Assembly (NCBI GenBank): GCA_021442155.1
Contig: JAKCPB010001401.1
Span: 434,001 to 498,000, forward strand
Reading direction: 5' to 3'
From: Cymbidium sinense
Taxonomy: Eukaryota; Streptophyta; Magnoliopsida; Asparagales; Orchidaceae
DNA length: 64,000 nucleotides
The position numbers and the translations under genes are program-made. How positions within the stretch are numbered: the stretch's first letter is position 1; the number at the start of each line of letters is the position of its first letter. The notes under the pieces are model-generated. The model was not told the origin of the DNA, made no database searches, and saw only the letters and a program-made list of their open reading frames with translations. This document shows positions 20,401 through 33,670 of this stretch, in pieces.

Positions 20401-23400
20401 ATAAAAACCCTAAACCCTAAACTAAAACATGGATCCTAGACCTAAAACTTAAACCTTAAACCCTAAAACCAAACCCTAAACCCTAAAATCAAAACCCTAA
20501 ACCTCCAAACCATAAACCTAAACCCTAAACCCTAAACTCTACTAAACCCTAAACCTAAACCTCAACAAACCTAAACCTAAACCATTAAAACTAAAAACTT
20601 AAACTATAAAACCTAAAATAAAATAAATAAAACTAAGATCAAAATCAAATAAAAATTAAACCTAAACTAAAACCAAAACCTAAACCTAAACTTAAAAATA
20701 AAAAATAAAAAAAATAAAAAAAATTAAATTAAATTAAAACCTAAACTAAACTAAAAAAAATAAAAAACCTAAATAAAAAAACTAAACCTAAAATAAAAAT
20801 AAAATAAACCTAAAATAAAATAAAATAAAACCTAAAAAAAAATATAATTAAAATAAAAATAAAACAAAACCTAAAAAAAAAACCTTAACCTAAATTAAAT
20901 TAAAATAAACCTAAACTTAAACTAAAATAAACAAAATAAAATAAATAAAACCTAAACCTAAACCTAAAATAAACTAAACCTAAACTAAACCTAAAAATAA
21001 ACACTAAACTTAAACCTAAACTAAAAATAATACCTAAAATAAACCTAAAATAAAACCAAACCTAAATAATAAATAAAATATAAAACCTAAACAAAATAAA
21101 TAAAACATAAACCTAACATATAAAAAAACTAAAATAAATAAACCTAAAAACTAAACTAAATAAAATAAAATAAAATATAAAAATAATAACATAAAATAAA
21201 ATAAATAAAATAAATAAATAAAAATAAACTAAACCAATAACATTTTTAAAATAAATAAAATATTAAAACCCTACCCTACCCTAAACCTCCCTCTCCCTAT
21301 CAAAACCCTAAACCCTACCCACCACTAAACTAAATCTCCCTCCAACCCTAAACCCTAAACACCTCTAAACCTAAACCTCTAAAAACCTAAAATAAATAAA
21401 TAAAAACCTAATATATAATAAAAAAAATAAAATAAATAAAGCCTAAACAAAACCTACTACCTAAACTTAAACTAAACATAAAAATAAAATAAATAAAAAT
21501 AAAACAAACTAAAATAAAATAAAAAATAAAAAACCAAACTAATAAAATAAATAAATAAAATTAAAATAAAAAAAATAAGAATAAAACCTAAAAATATTAA
21601 AACTAAAAAAAAAAATAAAATAAAATATAAACAAAATAAAAAAAAAAAAAAAACCTAAAAAAAACCTAACCCTAAACTAAAATAAAAAAAAACTAACTAA
21701 AATAAAGAAAAAAATGAACTAAACTAAACCAAATAAACTAAACTAAACCCTAAACTAAATAAATAAAATAAACATAAAATAAACCTAACTAAAAAATAAA
21801 ACCTAAAATAAACCTAAAATAAAACCTAAAACAACTAAAAAAAAAATAAAATAAGAACCAAACATAAATAAAGTAAAAAATAAAACCTAAACCTAAAACC
21901 AAAATAAAAATAAAATAAACTAAAGTAAATGAAACCCCAAACCTAAAAATAAAATAAATAGAAACATAAACTCAAATAAATAAAAGCTAAATAAAAAAAA
22001 AACTTAAATAAAATAAAATAAAATAAAACTAAAATAAATGAAAATAAACAAAATAAACTATAAACTAAACCAACGGTTTTGATTTTTTTAAAAAAAAAAA
22101 CCTAAATCTAGAATCCTAATCCCTAAATCCCAACCTGGACCAAAACACTAACCTGAGCCACAACCCTAAACCCTAAATGAACCTAAACCCTAAACCCTAA
22201 ACCCAAAACCCAAACCCTACCCTACCTTAACTTAACCCTACCCTAAACCTAAACCTGAGCCCACTGAAAAACCTAAATCTTAAAAACCCTAAACCCTAAA
22301 CCATAAACCCTAAATTAACTCTATACCCTAAGCTAACCCTAAACCCTAAACCCTAAACCTAAACGTAAAATAAACAAAATAAAAAAACATAAATCTAAAC
22401 TAAAATAAATAAAACCTAAACCTAAACCTAAACATAAGATAAACTAAACCTAAATCCTAACCTAAATAAAATAAAATAAACTAAAAATAAACCTAAACCT
22501 AAAGTAAAAAATAAAACCTAAAAATAAACTAAAATAAAACCTAAAAAACCTAAAATAAAATAAAACCTCAAAAGAAACCAAAAAATAAAAAATAAAACCT
22601 AAAAAAAATAAAATGAAAATAAAACTAAACTAAAAAATAAAGATAAACCTATATCTAAACCTAAAAAATAGACTAAAATAAAAATCCTCAACTAAAATAA
22701 ATAAACCTGAAATTAATAAACCAAAATAAATAAAAATAAAAAATAAACCTAAATAAAAAAATAAACTAAAATAAATAAATAATGAACTAAATAAATGAAA
22801 TAGACTTAAACCTACCAGTTTAGTTAATTTTTTTTTAAACAAACCCTAGACCCTAGACACTTAAACTCTAAATGCTAAACCCTAAACCCTAAAACAACCC
22901 TAAACCCTAAACCCTAAACCCTAAACCCTAAACCTAAAAACATAAAATAAAACTAAACCCACAAAATCTTAAACTAAATAAACTAAACAAACCTAATTAA
23001 AACTTTAAACCCTAAACCCTAAACCTAAACCTAAACCCTAAACTTCCTAAAAACTAAACCCTCCACAAAATAACTGACTCCTAAACCTACTGAGCCCACT
23101 AAACCTAACTCCCACCACTAAACCTAACCTACTAAACCCTGACTCCCTCTCAAACTACTAACTCCCTAAAAAAACCCTAAAACCTAAACTCTACTAAACT
23201 AAAAAAAAATAAATAAACCTAAAACCTAAAATAAATAAACCTAAAATAAAATAAAATAAATCTAAACTAAAAAAATAATAAAAAAATAAATAAATAAAAA
23301 ATAAAGATAAACTAAATTATAAAAAACTAATAAAAATATTAAACTTATAAAAAATAAAATAAAATAAACTAAAATAAAAAATAATTTAAATAAAACTATC

Positions 23401-24748
23401 ATTTGTTAATTTAAATAAAAATAAACCCTAAACATTAAACTTAAATGGTAAATCTCACCATAATCCCAAACCACAAAATAAACCTAAACCCTAAACTAAC
23501 ATCCCAAACCAAATAATAAACCTAAACCCTAACCCTAAACTTAAACAACCCCCTAACTTACCCCAACCAATCCTACTCCTCCACCATACCCTAACTGACA
23601 CTTTAAACTACTCAAATGAATAAACTCTAAACTAAACTCCTACCCTAAACACTCCCTAACTAAACCTCCACTCTAAACTCCTAACTAACTGAATAAAAAA
23701 CCACTACCCAAACCTAAAACTCCACAACCTGCTAAATAAACTAAAAATAAAATAAAAAAACCTATAAAACAAAAAAATAAATAAACTAAATAACCTAAAC
23801 CTAAACCCTAAAATAAAATAAAATAAAATTAAAAATATAAATAAACTAAAAATAAAAAACTAATAAAAAAATGCTTAAAATAAATAAACTAAAAAATAAA
23901 AAAAAAACCTAAAATAAAATAAAATTAAATAAAACCTAAACTTAAAAAAATAAACCTGGGATGAAAAAAAATAAATAAAATTAAAACCTAAACCCCTAAA
24001 AAAAAAACCTAAAATAAAAATAAAATAAACAAAATAAAATAAACTAAACCTAAACTAAAATAAACTAAACTAAAATAAATAAATAAACCTAAAAAAAAAA
24101 ATAAACTAAACCTAAAACCAAACCTAAACTAAATAAAATAAATAAACTAAAATAAACCTAAACCTAAACTAAAAATAAAACCTAAAAAATAAACCTAAAA
24201 TTAAAACTAAAACAAAATCTATATAATATAAAACTAATCTGAACCTAAAAATAAAAAATATAACTAAAACCTAAAATAAAATAAAATAAACTCAAAAAAA
24301 TAAACCAAAACAAATAAACTAAGATAAAAAAACCTAGAAAATAAACCTAAAATAAATTAACTAAACTGAATAAAAATAAAAAATAAACCTACATAAAAAT
24401 AAAAAAAATAAAATAAACTCAAATAAATTAAAAATAAACTAAATAAACCTAAACCAATCAATTTTTTTTTTAAAAAAAAACAGTAAACCTAAATCTAAAC
24501 CCTAAACCTAAACCTATGCTATAAACCCTAAACCCTAAACCCTAAACCCAAAAACCGTAAACTCTAAATCATAAACCCTAAACCCTAAACCCTAAAAGCC
24601 TAAACCCTAAAACCTAAACCCTAAACTCTAAAAGCCTAAAAACCTAAAACCCTAAACCAAACCCAAACCAAAACCTAACCCTAAAACCTAAACCCCAACA
24701 CTAAAAAATTAACCTAAACCTAAACCCTAAACTAAACCCAAACCCTAA
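20401..24748 (+). repeat. Telomere-like satellite block 6 (multi-unit)
   Basis: About 4.3 kb with break motifs near 21,240, 22,075, 22,816, 23,401 and 24,455, giving spacings of roughly 836, 740, 585 and 1,054 bases. Canonical tracts are clear at 20,400-20,560, 22,850-22,940 and 24,480-24,750. Where canonical tracts are expected at 21,270-21,370, 22,110-22,270, 23,040-23,180 and 23,440-23,720, the sequence is CT/CA-rich and irregular. No coding sequence. Confidence 0.88.
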
Positions 24749-25172
24749 GAATGGGTGAACCTTGCGGTAGGAACATCATCCAACTAGGCTCTAGATCTGG
24801 CGGTGGAGGCTGGGTGGATTATCGTAGTGGTGGTGGGGATATGGAGGTGGATATGGAAGTGGTGGTCAAAGTAGTGGTGGTTATGGAGTGAGGAGGCACA
24901 AGGTTACAACTGGTGGTGTGAGAGAGATCAAGGATTTGATGGCAATCTGCACGAGGGTGGTGATGGTTCCGAACTAAAGAAACTAAGAGCGATCTAATCT
25001 ATTACTTATGGAACTGTGTCTTTAGTAGAGACATTCTACTTATCTAGGGTTTTGATTTGCTCTATGGGTGCTTGTTTATTATCTATGTCATGTCTTAGAA
25101 AACTTGGGGTGCTACTTGGTTGATGAAATGAAAAGAAGAAACATTGAATCAATTTTTCTCTTAAAAAAAAAA
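24749..25172 (+). pseudogene. GR-RBP retrocopy D
   Basis: CTAAGAATGGGTGAACCTTG starts the copy, corresponding to the end of the RRM (MNG..L..., then ACATCAT, GGCTCTAGATCTGGCGGTGG). The glycine-rich part is broken by 1-3 base gaps; the 3'UTR (TTATCTAGGGTTTTGATTTG, GGTGCTACTTGGTTGATG) is intact and ends in A10 at 25,163-25,172, directly followed by CCTTAAACTAAACCC. Copy F is its duplicate. Confidence 0.8.
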
Positions 25173-25485
25173 CCTTAAACTAAACCCTAAACCCTACTAA
25201 ACTTAAACTAAACCTAAATCTAAATTCTAAACCTAAACCTAAACCTAAACCTAAACCTAAACTAAACCTAAAACAAAACTAACTTAAACCCAAAACCCTA
25301 AACCCAAAACCATAAATCATAAATCCTAAAACCTACAATGCTAAACTTTAAACCTAAATCACAATCCCTAAACCTAAACCCTAAACCCTAAATAACCTAA
25401 ACCTAAAACCTAAACTAACCTAAAACCCTAAAACTAAACCTAAAAACAACCCTAAATAAACCCAAACCTAAACTTGAATAAAGAT
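25173..25485 (+). repeat. Telomere-like satellite block 7
   Basis: About 310 bases of CCCTAAA/CCTAAA words between copy D and the AT-rich module. It ends near AACTTGAATAAAGATATCATT, where non-telomeric sequence starts. The equivalent block is 38,550-38,862. Confidence 0.85.
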
Positions 25486-27150
25486 ATCATTAGGATCTGA
25501 AGAATAACCTAATCCTAACATACTTATGGTAGCTAAAGAAAATGTCTTCAAGAGACTTTCCCTTGACAATTATAGATTTAAATACCCTAAATCATATTAT
25601 AATACCATATATTATAGTATAATGTAGCATCATATATTTGATCATGTAGTGATGTGTTTTTGGATGTTATAAGATATTTCAAAATGTTTTAGTATATTAT
25701 GGTATTATGCCCTATAGTCTATATTAATATAAATCATAAAAATATTGATTTAATAAATGAGTTGATGAAATTTGTTAAATTTGAAGTCAGAATTAGGTTG
25801 TAGTACTAAAGGAGTGCTACGCCACATGTAGTCTAAAAAGTAATATTTTATGTTCAAAATAAATATTATATGTTGTTGCATAGTATAGCATCATATATCA
25901 TAATATATATTGTTCACACATTTTAAATTCTTTTAGTATTTTACAATCATGCGGTCGCCTACACTAGCATTATTTATAAAAATGTTTATTTAGACTTTAA
26001 AATGGTAGAATTTGGCCAAATTCATAATAGGTAAACATGGCATCATAATATATTATTTCAATTTAAAATGTGTAAGTGATATGACTAAAATATATAGTTT
26101 TTTATTATTTAGACTAATTTTATTATTTTTTATCTTAAGCAATCCTTTGTGATGTGATATGTAATTAAATATAATATAATATATTATAGTGTATTATAAT
26201 ATAGGATGCCATAAAAAAGTGTATCATCATGCATTATAGCATACTATTGTGTATTACTACTTATTGTTTAGCAAATTTTAGTTTATTATAGTATGGTGTA
26301 GTAGAGTTTGTACTAGTATAATTCATAAAAATATTGATTTATAAGCTGAGATGATGGGATTTGGCCAAAGTTAAAGTAACCTTTAGGGAACATCATTGGG
26401 GTGTGCTATGGTGTCTCATTTAATCAAAAGAATGGAATTTTGCATCCAAAATAAATGTTCATTTTTCAACCAAATTTTATAAATTTCTTGCTTAAAGTGA
26501 TTCATTTTAAGGTGTAATGTAAGATAATATATAATATGAAAGCATATTCAAATATAAAGTACATAACAATATAACTTCACATGTATATGAATATGGTGGT
26601 GTGTAATGTAAGATAATATATAATATGCATATTATTGAACAATATAACTTACATTTATGAATATGTGTGTTACTAAATGTTATTGTTCATTTTATTGTTT
26701 TACTGTTATAATACATTGGTCAAAACTCACAAAAATGTTAATTTGAAGGTTGAGGTGAAAGAATTTGGCCAAATTCATGGCAGAGAGCAACAACAAAATT
26801 ATTATATTTTGTACAATTTCTAATAGAAAAATAACAATTTTACATCCAAAATGAACTTTATTCATATATTGAGAAAATTTTATTATTTGTTCCTTTTTAA
26901 GTGATTCTAATGAAGTGTAATGTTAAATAATATATTATATTATAGCAAATTATAGTATAACATCATATATTATAATATAATATAGTGTTATAATTCACAC
27001 TATAATATGTTTAGCATGATATTGTATAGTTAGTTTGAGCTTGCACCATCACAAATCATAAAATGTTGATTACAATGTTAAGATGATGTAATTTAAAGGA
27101 ATACATTATTAGGCTTTTGGTTGAAGTATTAAAGGTGTGCATAAGAGATG
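25486..27150. repeat. AT-rich module M (copy 1), internally repetitive
   Basis: About 1.65 kb, very AT-rich, without coding capacity. A diverged internal repeat recurs at about 25,737, 25,975, 26,320, 26,727 and 27,056. Each copy has a CATAAAAATRTTGATTT-like start, and most then have GATG(A/G)..ATTTGGCCAAA. At 26,008-26,023 and 26,761-26,776 this forms the perfect 16-base palindrome GAATTTGGCCAAATTC. The module is repeated at 38,863-40,460 and in part at 47,786-48,582. It lies downstream of the Gypsy integrase in Gypsy sense (- strand), so it may belong to that element's 3' region. Confidence 0.7.
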
Positions 27151-29400
27151 AAATATGATTTGATGAGAATTCCATGTCAAGGACATGGAGGGAGATCAGC
27201 TAGGGGATCAGACATGCATTGGACATGACATGTGAGGGGTCTATGTCGAGGGAAAAGAAGAAGAAAATCTGTTGGGGATAAGGTTTGAATTTGATTTGAT
27301 TATATGATTTATGGAAAGAAGATCCGCTTGGGCTAAGAATCTATAATCTACCAGGGATTAAGATCGAATCAACTTTAATTTGTTTTGTTTTAATTGATGT
27401 GGTGGCATATCTACTAGAGATATGGGCTCATGGGATCGGTATATGAACCTTCCTCTAGGGAAGCAAGTTGAGCTATCACTAGATTAAGATTTGAGTTTGA
27501 TTTTTATAGATTTGTTTGGGGATGTATCCTTGGGGATAAGAGTTTGGTTAATTTCTTTGATTTAGACTCTCTGGGGAGTTGGATTAATTTGGTTCCACCA
27601 GGAAGGTTGGTTTTAAATTTGATTTGTTTGCTTGACATGTTTATATATGATTTTGGCTCCACTGGGGAGAAGAGTGTAATTTAAATCAACTAGGGAAAAT
27701 CAGAATGGTTTTAATTTAATGAGTTAATGTATATCTTATGATGGACCCACTAAGAAGGGGCTATATTAACCTTGACCTACGTTAAGTTTTCAAATCCAAA
27801 GGGATAGTGTGGGTAGAGCTAGCAACCTAAGGGTTTCCTTTTCGTGCATGGTTATGCTAGGAAGAAGGCATAGACTTACATCTTCCAGCAAGAAACAACC
27901 AGGGTGACCTAATAATACATAACAAATTGAACGACTTAGGGTGATGAGCTATGGGGACTTATGTCAACTCAAAAGTAGTCAAGATTAATTTTATCTTAAT
28001 TTCATGTCATTTGATATGGTTTGTTTGGTTTAGTTTGATTTTTTGAGAGGGCATATCCACTAGGAATGTGAGCTTCAAATTTGATAGATTTAATTTATGG
28101 ACCATGTAGTGCGATGGACCCACTAAGAAGGGGCTATATAGGACTTGTCTTATCTTAGGTTTACAAATCAAAAAGGATAGTCTACTAGCAGTGGGGTAGA
28201 GCTAGCTGACTTAAAGGGTTGCCTTTCGGTGTACAACGACTGTGCTAGGAAAATGGTATAGCATACTTACATCTTCTAAAGTAAAGAACAACCATAGGGG
28301 TGACCTCCAGAATCATGGACCATACCATCTGCGGTCATACCTTGCCCTTTGGTTTAAAAAATGTACCTTCTAAATTTATTTTTAGTATCACAATAAATCA
28401 AACCCAACATAGAGTCTACTAAGTGAATCTGTGGAACTTATATCAACTCAAGAATAGCGATTCTATAGGAGTTTCTTTGCCACAAAGATAGGATATTTGC
28501 ATGGGAAAAGGTACCACTAGGTGTGTCCTTATAATCCACAAGTGAATATACATATTTTTATATGTTTATGTGGACCCTGTTGGTGTGCGAGGGACCACAC
28601 TAAGAAAGAATTATATCAGCCTTGACCTATCTTAGATTTGTTGGACCAAGGGAGAATCTGCACATCCATAGAGGTGGTTACTAAGAAAGAGGAATTTTCC
28701 TATCTAATAGTAACCCGAGTAGTGTCTAAATGGGGTCACAAAGGTTGTGATCCAAATATAGTGCCCACAAGGGAGGTGCTATTAGGGGCATTATCTTGAG
28801 CCCTAGAAAAGCAAGCATATAGGTGTACAATGGCCAACCGAAGGAGTGGTGTATCCTAAGGTGTATCCATGAGTGGTGTATCCTAAGGTGCGAGAACCAA
28901 CCAACCTAAGGTGTATCCATCAGCCCGAGTGGTGTATCCATCAGCATAGAGAGAACCAACCAACCTAAGGTGTCCGTCGGTGTGCAATAATAAATCTAAA
29001 AATAAAGCGTGTAAACTTATAACTATCCAAGCAGAACTAATCATCGGGATAGTCTGTCATTAGCAGGACATATACTATATGACCTAAAGCTACTACTAAA
29101 TGGGGAGCCCCGATGAAGGACTAGACCCAGACTTGAAGTAATCAGGAGGAAAGGAGTTGCTATGGGACTTATCCTAAACCTCAAATATACTCGACCTAGC
29201 TAGTGCACGATGGCTAATCCAAGAAGAAAGCGTAGCAAACTCATATCCTCTTAAATAAAGCCAACATGAAGTAGCTTACTTGCCACGCAATAAGGCCTAC
29301 AAAACTAACAAGGAGCTCATCGGTGTGCAGTGGAAAAGTAAAGAAGGAAAGCATAGCAGACTTACATCCTCCAAAGAAAGAAGAGCATTGAGGTGACACA
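27150..29400 (-). repeat. Tandem-repeat region downstream of Gypsy G2 integrase
   Basis: Non-coding. Long units start ATGGACCCACTAAGAAGGGG at 27,741 and again at ~28,114, with a weaker third near 28,590 (GGGACCACACTAAGAAAG). A core read on + as GGTGTGCA...AAGAAGG.GTAGCA.ACTTACATC recurs near 27,850, 28,230, 28,985, 29,210 and 29,325. A short GTGGTGTATCC(T)AAGGTG motif is reiterated at 28,840-28,970. Plant Tat elements often carry such variable tandem repeats between pol and the 3' LTR; I infer that role from position. Paralogous to 40,460-42,650. Confidence 0.65.
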
Positions 29401-32400
29401 CTAGTAAAGTAGCATGTCAACTGACTGCACTATGTGAGTGTACTGGGTGGTGTTGGACCATATCATGTATTTGACATTGGTGGCATCATCTAGCAATATC
29501 TATGCAATCTTTGATCATCGATGGCTAGTAGTATCCTATTCTCTTGATCTAGGCTTTCATCTTTGGACCGAATCGGTTAGCTCTATATAATCTTGAGTGT
29601 ACCTCGATCATAATCATAAGAGCTTCGTGCTTGTCTAAATAATGTAACCATATATGATTGAAAGATCATCGGTACAAGACACCATCAACAAGAGCGTAAG
29701 AAAGTGCTCTCTGCTTCATCTGATAGGCTTGGGACTTCTCTTGAGGTAGTTTCCCTTTATTTAGGCAATCCATGAATAGTTGCCTTCAATCTAACTCCTC
29801 GTCCTTCTTGGCAATGGTGACCTCCTTCAAGAGTACTTTTGATGAGTTTAATATCAACAAGGATAAGAATTATCTATTTTGGACCTTTATTTATATGGAC
29901 TCATCCTCGACATGCCAACTCCTAAGCTTTAAACAATACCTTCTCATTCTCTGAGGAATCTTAAAAATGGTAACTTTTGGGATTTAGGCTAACAACTCTA
30001 TGGTGCACTTGTGGTAGTGATAGAGCTTAGGCTTTTTAACATTATAGGACCCACTGATTTGGTTGATAACTAGCTGAGAACCCCCAAAGATGTTGATGTT
30101 CTGGATGCTTAGAGTAGCGGCTAACTCCAGATGATAATCAGAGCCTCATATTCAGCTTCATTATTGGTGCAAGGATTGAAAAGATGATATGAGAATCTCA
30201 TAACATCATGGTCTAGAGTTAAGAGATCCATTCCTACACCTATTTTTCCTAGAATAGTAGATTATGGTTCTTCTCCTCCTTAAGAAAAGACAAACCATCA
30301 AAGTACATCTCAGTGGTGAATGCTAGTATCCCCAAGTTCATGATTTTTTTCATCGAGATCATCACTAAGCGAGTCGCACAAATGGGTGTCTTTGCTAAGA
30401 AATCTGCTAGTACTTATCCTTTCATCACACGGAGGGGTATGAAAGTAATGGAAAACTGTGAGAGGATCATGGACCATCATGCCAACCATCCGGATAGCAT
30501 CGGCCATGTCATTAGATACTTTAGTGGATTGATCCTAGAGATTAAGTTCACCTTATGCAAAAGCACATAATGATGTAGCATTTGTGATATAAGTATTAAA
30601 GCTAGGCATGTTTCTCAATGGGTGGATAGTAGCCTCAAAGTATACAAATTGAAATAATTTTCTGGGATAGGCACTAAATTTTGGTGTCATCATGTAATGC
30701 TTGATGTCTTCGATGGCATGCTCATACTTGTCATTCCACTTGAACTTGGAATCCTCTTTGGTAAGTTCTAAAATGGACATCTTTTGATATTAAAACATTT
30801 AGATACCACACTTTAAGATAAATTAAATCTTCTCGGTCGATTTTGATTCCCCAGTGTTTACAAACCCAAAGAAATTTTCCTGGCTACTCAATGCACACTT
30901 TAGTTCAATTTGAAGTTATATTGACTTAACTATTCGAAAACTACTTCAAGTCAAAGAGATGACTTTCCTTTTCTCTACTTTTACCATGAGATCATCGACA
31001 TAGCACTCGACTTGATGATGAATGAGCTCATCGAAGAATTGATTCATTGCTCATTGTAATGCAGCATTAGCATTTTTAAGGCTAAAAGGCATGACCTTAT
31101 AGTAATAGATTCCAATCGGGGATCCAAAAATTGTGTTTCTTTCATCTTAAGGGGTCATCTTTATTTTGTTATATCAGATGAGCCATCCATGAAAGAGAAT
31201 ACAGCATGAGATGAGGCAATCTCCACCATCAGCTCTGGGATTAGTAGTAGAAATTTGTCTTTTGGACATGCCTTATTTAAATCCCAAAAATAAATGCATA
31301 TGTAAATTTGGCCATTCATTTTCTTAACTGGGATGACACTGCTAAATAGGTAGTGTATTTTTCTTTTTGAATGAAGCCAACATCGATCAATTTCTTGACT
31401 TCAGAAATAATCTGTTGTTTTATGTCTAATCGCATGTGCGTAGGAGCTTGCTTGATATGGTTAGCAGTAGGCTCTATTGCTAGTTTATGGACCACTATGT
31501 TAGGAGCAAATCCAGGTATCTCTTCATAACTAAATGCAAAGTAGTCATTACACTCAATCAATAGCTTAAAATAAGTCATTGGTTTAACTTTCATTCAACA
31601 AAGAATTGATATATGTCGGGCATGGATCTTCTTTAGTTCCTAAGTTGAATTCCATGAGCTCGTCAATGACTGACTTGATCTCTTGTTCAAACTCGGTGGT
31701 GCATCTTTAACTCAAAATCATGGATCATCTAAAGTTTCTAAGCAGCTCTCCTATGAGTTAATGTAATTTGAAAAAAACCTTATTTCAAATGATGGTGATG
31801 ACTAAGCGTGTCGTCATCATCGGACCCACACCAAATCCTAGTCGATCTTGATTGAGAGCTTTTGCAATTATTTCATATTCCTTTGAAGTATCGACTATGC
31901 TTTGACCAAGTATGTCAGATTAACCCTTTCTTTTCTAAATTATCAACACAAGGCATGTACTAATCAAAAGGTAATTCAATTAAATCTTTATATGAATCAT
32001 CCTCAAGTTTTGCATCAACTTCTTGACTTGAGGATGATGATCCTAGAAAGAACCTCTGAGTCTTCACACTTGTGGATGACTTAGGAGCTTCCTTAACTAA
32101 CAAACCCTCAATTTTTTGAGGGAAAAGTGGGGTTAGAGCAAAGTTTCTCAACTGATACCTAACTGTTTCACATATAGATTTGGATAAACTTATGCTTTGC
32201 TTTGCGGCCCGATCTTCATCGCTATCTGGCTCAAGTGTCACCTCTGAAGGAATCTACTACTGAGAAGAGTTGGTTGGTGTGCTAAGCATATGAGACTCAT
32301 CTTATGAACTAGATTCTAAGTCTATATAGATAGCAGCTGTACTCCTGGTATGTAAGACATATCTTATATTAGGTTGCCAATAAGGAGGTTTTCTACCCCT

Positions 32401-32617
32401 TGCCTCTGGCTGGCCTTTTCCTCGCACGGTGGAGGTGTCCTACCCATATGTTCGAATGGTGTAACTAGGTGGAATCTAATGTCATGCTCCACTTCCTCCT
32501 TCAAGTCTATTTTTGCTCCCTTTTATTTTCTTTTCATTTTCTCTTTCTTTTTATTTTTCATTTTCTTTTATTTTTATTTTTATTTTTAAACTTTGGCCAA
32601 GTTCGCAAGGACTTATT
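29340..32617 (-). mobile_element. Gypsy fragment G2 (integrase finger to pol linker)
   Basis: Same element family as G1 and G3. Read on -: linker with acidic/Ser-rich frame 32,241-31,960 (SSSSSQEVDAKLEDDSYKDL), RT N-terminus 31,594-31,316 (DYFAFSYEEIPGF, VVHKLAIEP, KKLIDVGFIQ), RT body and thumb 31,300-30,553 (KFKWNDKYEHAIEDIKHYM at about 30,690-30,745), second RNase H remains 30,350-30,050, integrase zinc finger 29,760-29,480. The integrase core is deleted. Frameshifts are frequent. Confidence 0.85.
31316..31594 (-). pseudogene. G2 reverse transcriptase N-terminus
   Basis: The 92-codon frame reads NDYFAFSYEEIPGF, then VVHKLAIEPTANHIKQ, then EVKKLIDVGFIQ. This is the conserved entry to Ty3/Gypsy RT (a DVFAW-like stretch, then VVHRL, PVKQ, EI.KLL.AGFI). 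It ends where the NIVPVKKKNG motif is expected; the downstream frame is shifted. An equivalent lies at about 44,690-44,960 in G3. Confidence 0.82.
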
Positions 32618-32880
32618 GATTTTAAGGGGGGTGGCATATCAAATATCATCTTGATCTTCTCCAGTTCGATTTTAATTTCCTAGTGTCAGACAACAAACCC
32701 AAGGAATTTCACTGAAGCTACTGACTACACACTTCAAGGGGTTCATTTTGAGGTTAAATTGTCTAAACTATTCGAAAACTACTCTCAAGTCAAAGAGATG
32801 GTCTTCCAATTTTCTACTTTTGACCAAGAACATCGACATAGCACTCAACTTGATGATGAATAAGTTAAATAAATTCAAGT
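32618..32880 (-). mobile_element. Gypsy RT fragment at the duplication junction
   Basis: Repeats sequence found at 19,020-19,285, 30,790-31,020 and 44,150-44,400 (GACAACAAACCCAAGGAATT, CACTCAACTTGATGATGAAT). It appears here a second time within ~1.7 kb of its normal position in G2. Its left edge joins pol-linker sequence; its right edge joins telomere-like repeats at the same point as G1 (ATTCAAGTCTAAAATAAAAT). Confidence 0.85.
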
Positions 32881-33670
32881 CTAAAATAAAATAAAAAACC
32901 TAAATAAACCTAACTAAATAAAATAAAATAAACTAATGAAAAATAAACTAAAAATAAAATAAATAAAACCTAAAATCAATAAAATAAAACATAAATCAAA
33001 ATAAATAAAATAAAACTCAACTAAAATAAACCTAAACTAAACTTAAAAAAAAAATAAACAATAAACCAAAATAAATAAACTAAACTAAATAAAAAAATAA
33101 AAATAAAATGATTAAAATAAAATATAATAAAATAAATAAATAATAAATAAACTAAATAAACATAAAGATGGTTTGCTTAATTTTAAAAATAAACCTACCC
33201 AAATCTACCCTCAAACTTATAAACCTACCCTAAACTCTAAACCTATACTACCTACCCTAAAAAACCTAAACCCTAAACCAACCCTCCCTCTAACACTAAA
33301 AATACCCTGACCCTAACCACAAACTAAACTCTTAAACCACATACCCTAAAACACTAACCTGAGCCAAAACCCCAAACCCTAATAAATGAAATAAACTAAA
33401 TAACTAAACTGGTTTGTTTAATTTAAAAAAAAACCCCACCAAAACCTAACTGACTCTGACCTACTGATCACCTGACTAACCTGTAACTACCCAAAAATAA
33501 CCAGCCAATCACTAAAAAAACCCCAAATCTAACTAACCCAAAATACCCAAAACCCTAAAAACCTAACTCTAAACCTAAATCCTAACCAAACACTCAAAAT
33601 CTGAACCCTAGAAACAAACCAAAAACAATAACTAAAAATTAAAAATAAACCTACACCTAAACCTAAATCT
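32881..33670 (+). repeat. Telomere-like satellite block 8
   Basis: AAATAAA-rich DNA collinear with 19,286-20,062. Break motifs at 33,170-33,186 and again at 33,411-33,428 (only ~241 bases apart, the shortest spacing in the window). Between and after them the CCCTAAA tract is irregular (CTACCC, CTGACC words). No coding sequence. Confidence 0.85.

Larger units (their letters stand above)
19020..32617. repeat. Tandem segmental duplication, copy 1 (~13.6 kb)
   Basis: Collinear with 32,618-45,970. Matched landmarks: RT fragment joined to satellite (19,285 / 32,877), GR-RBP C/E (20,063 / 33,671), break motifs (22,075, 22,816, 24,455 / 35,743, 36,393, 37,880), GR-RBP D/F (24,749 / 38,109), AT-rich module start (25,490 / 38,865), Gypsy RT N-terminus (31,316 / ~44,690). 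The offset drifts from about 13.6 to 13.25 kb through many small indels. Confidence 0.9.

Noticed and set aside
25173..25485. CRISPR-like direct repeats in telomere-like tracts
   Set aside because: Repeats are 6-7 bases with no spacers; the setting is eukaryotic telomere-like DNA.
30310..30570. Overlapping frames on both strands at 30,310-30,570 and 43,576-43,764
   Set aside because: The + strand frames are antisense to the Gypsy region between RT and the second RNase H; the Gypsy reading on - explains the sequence.
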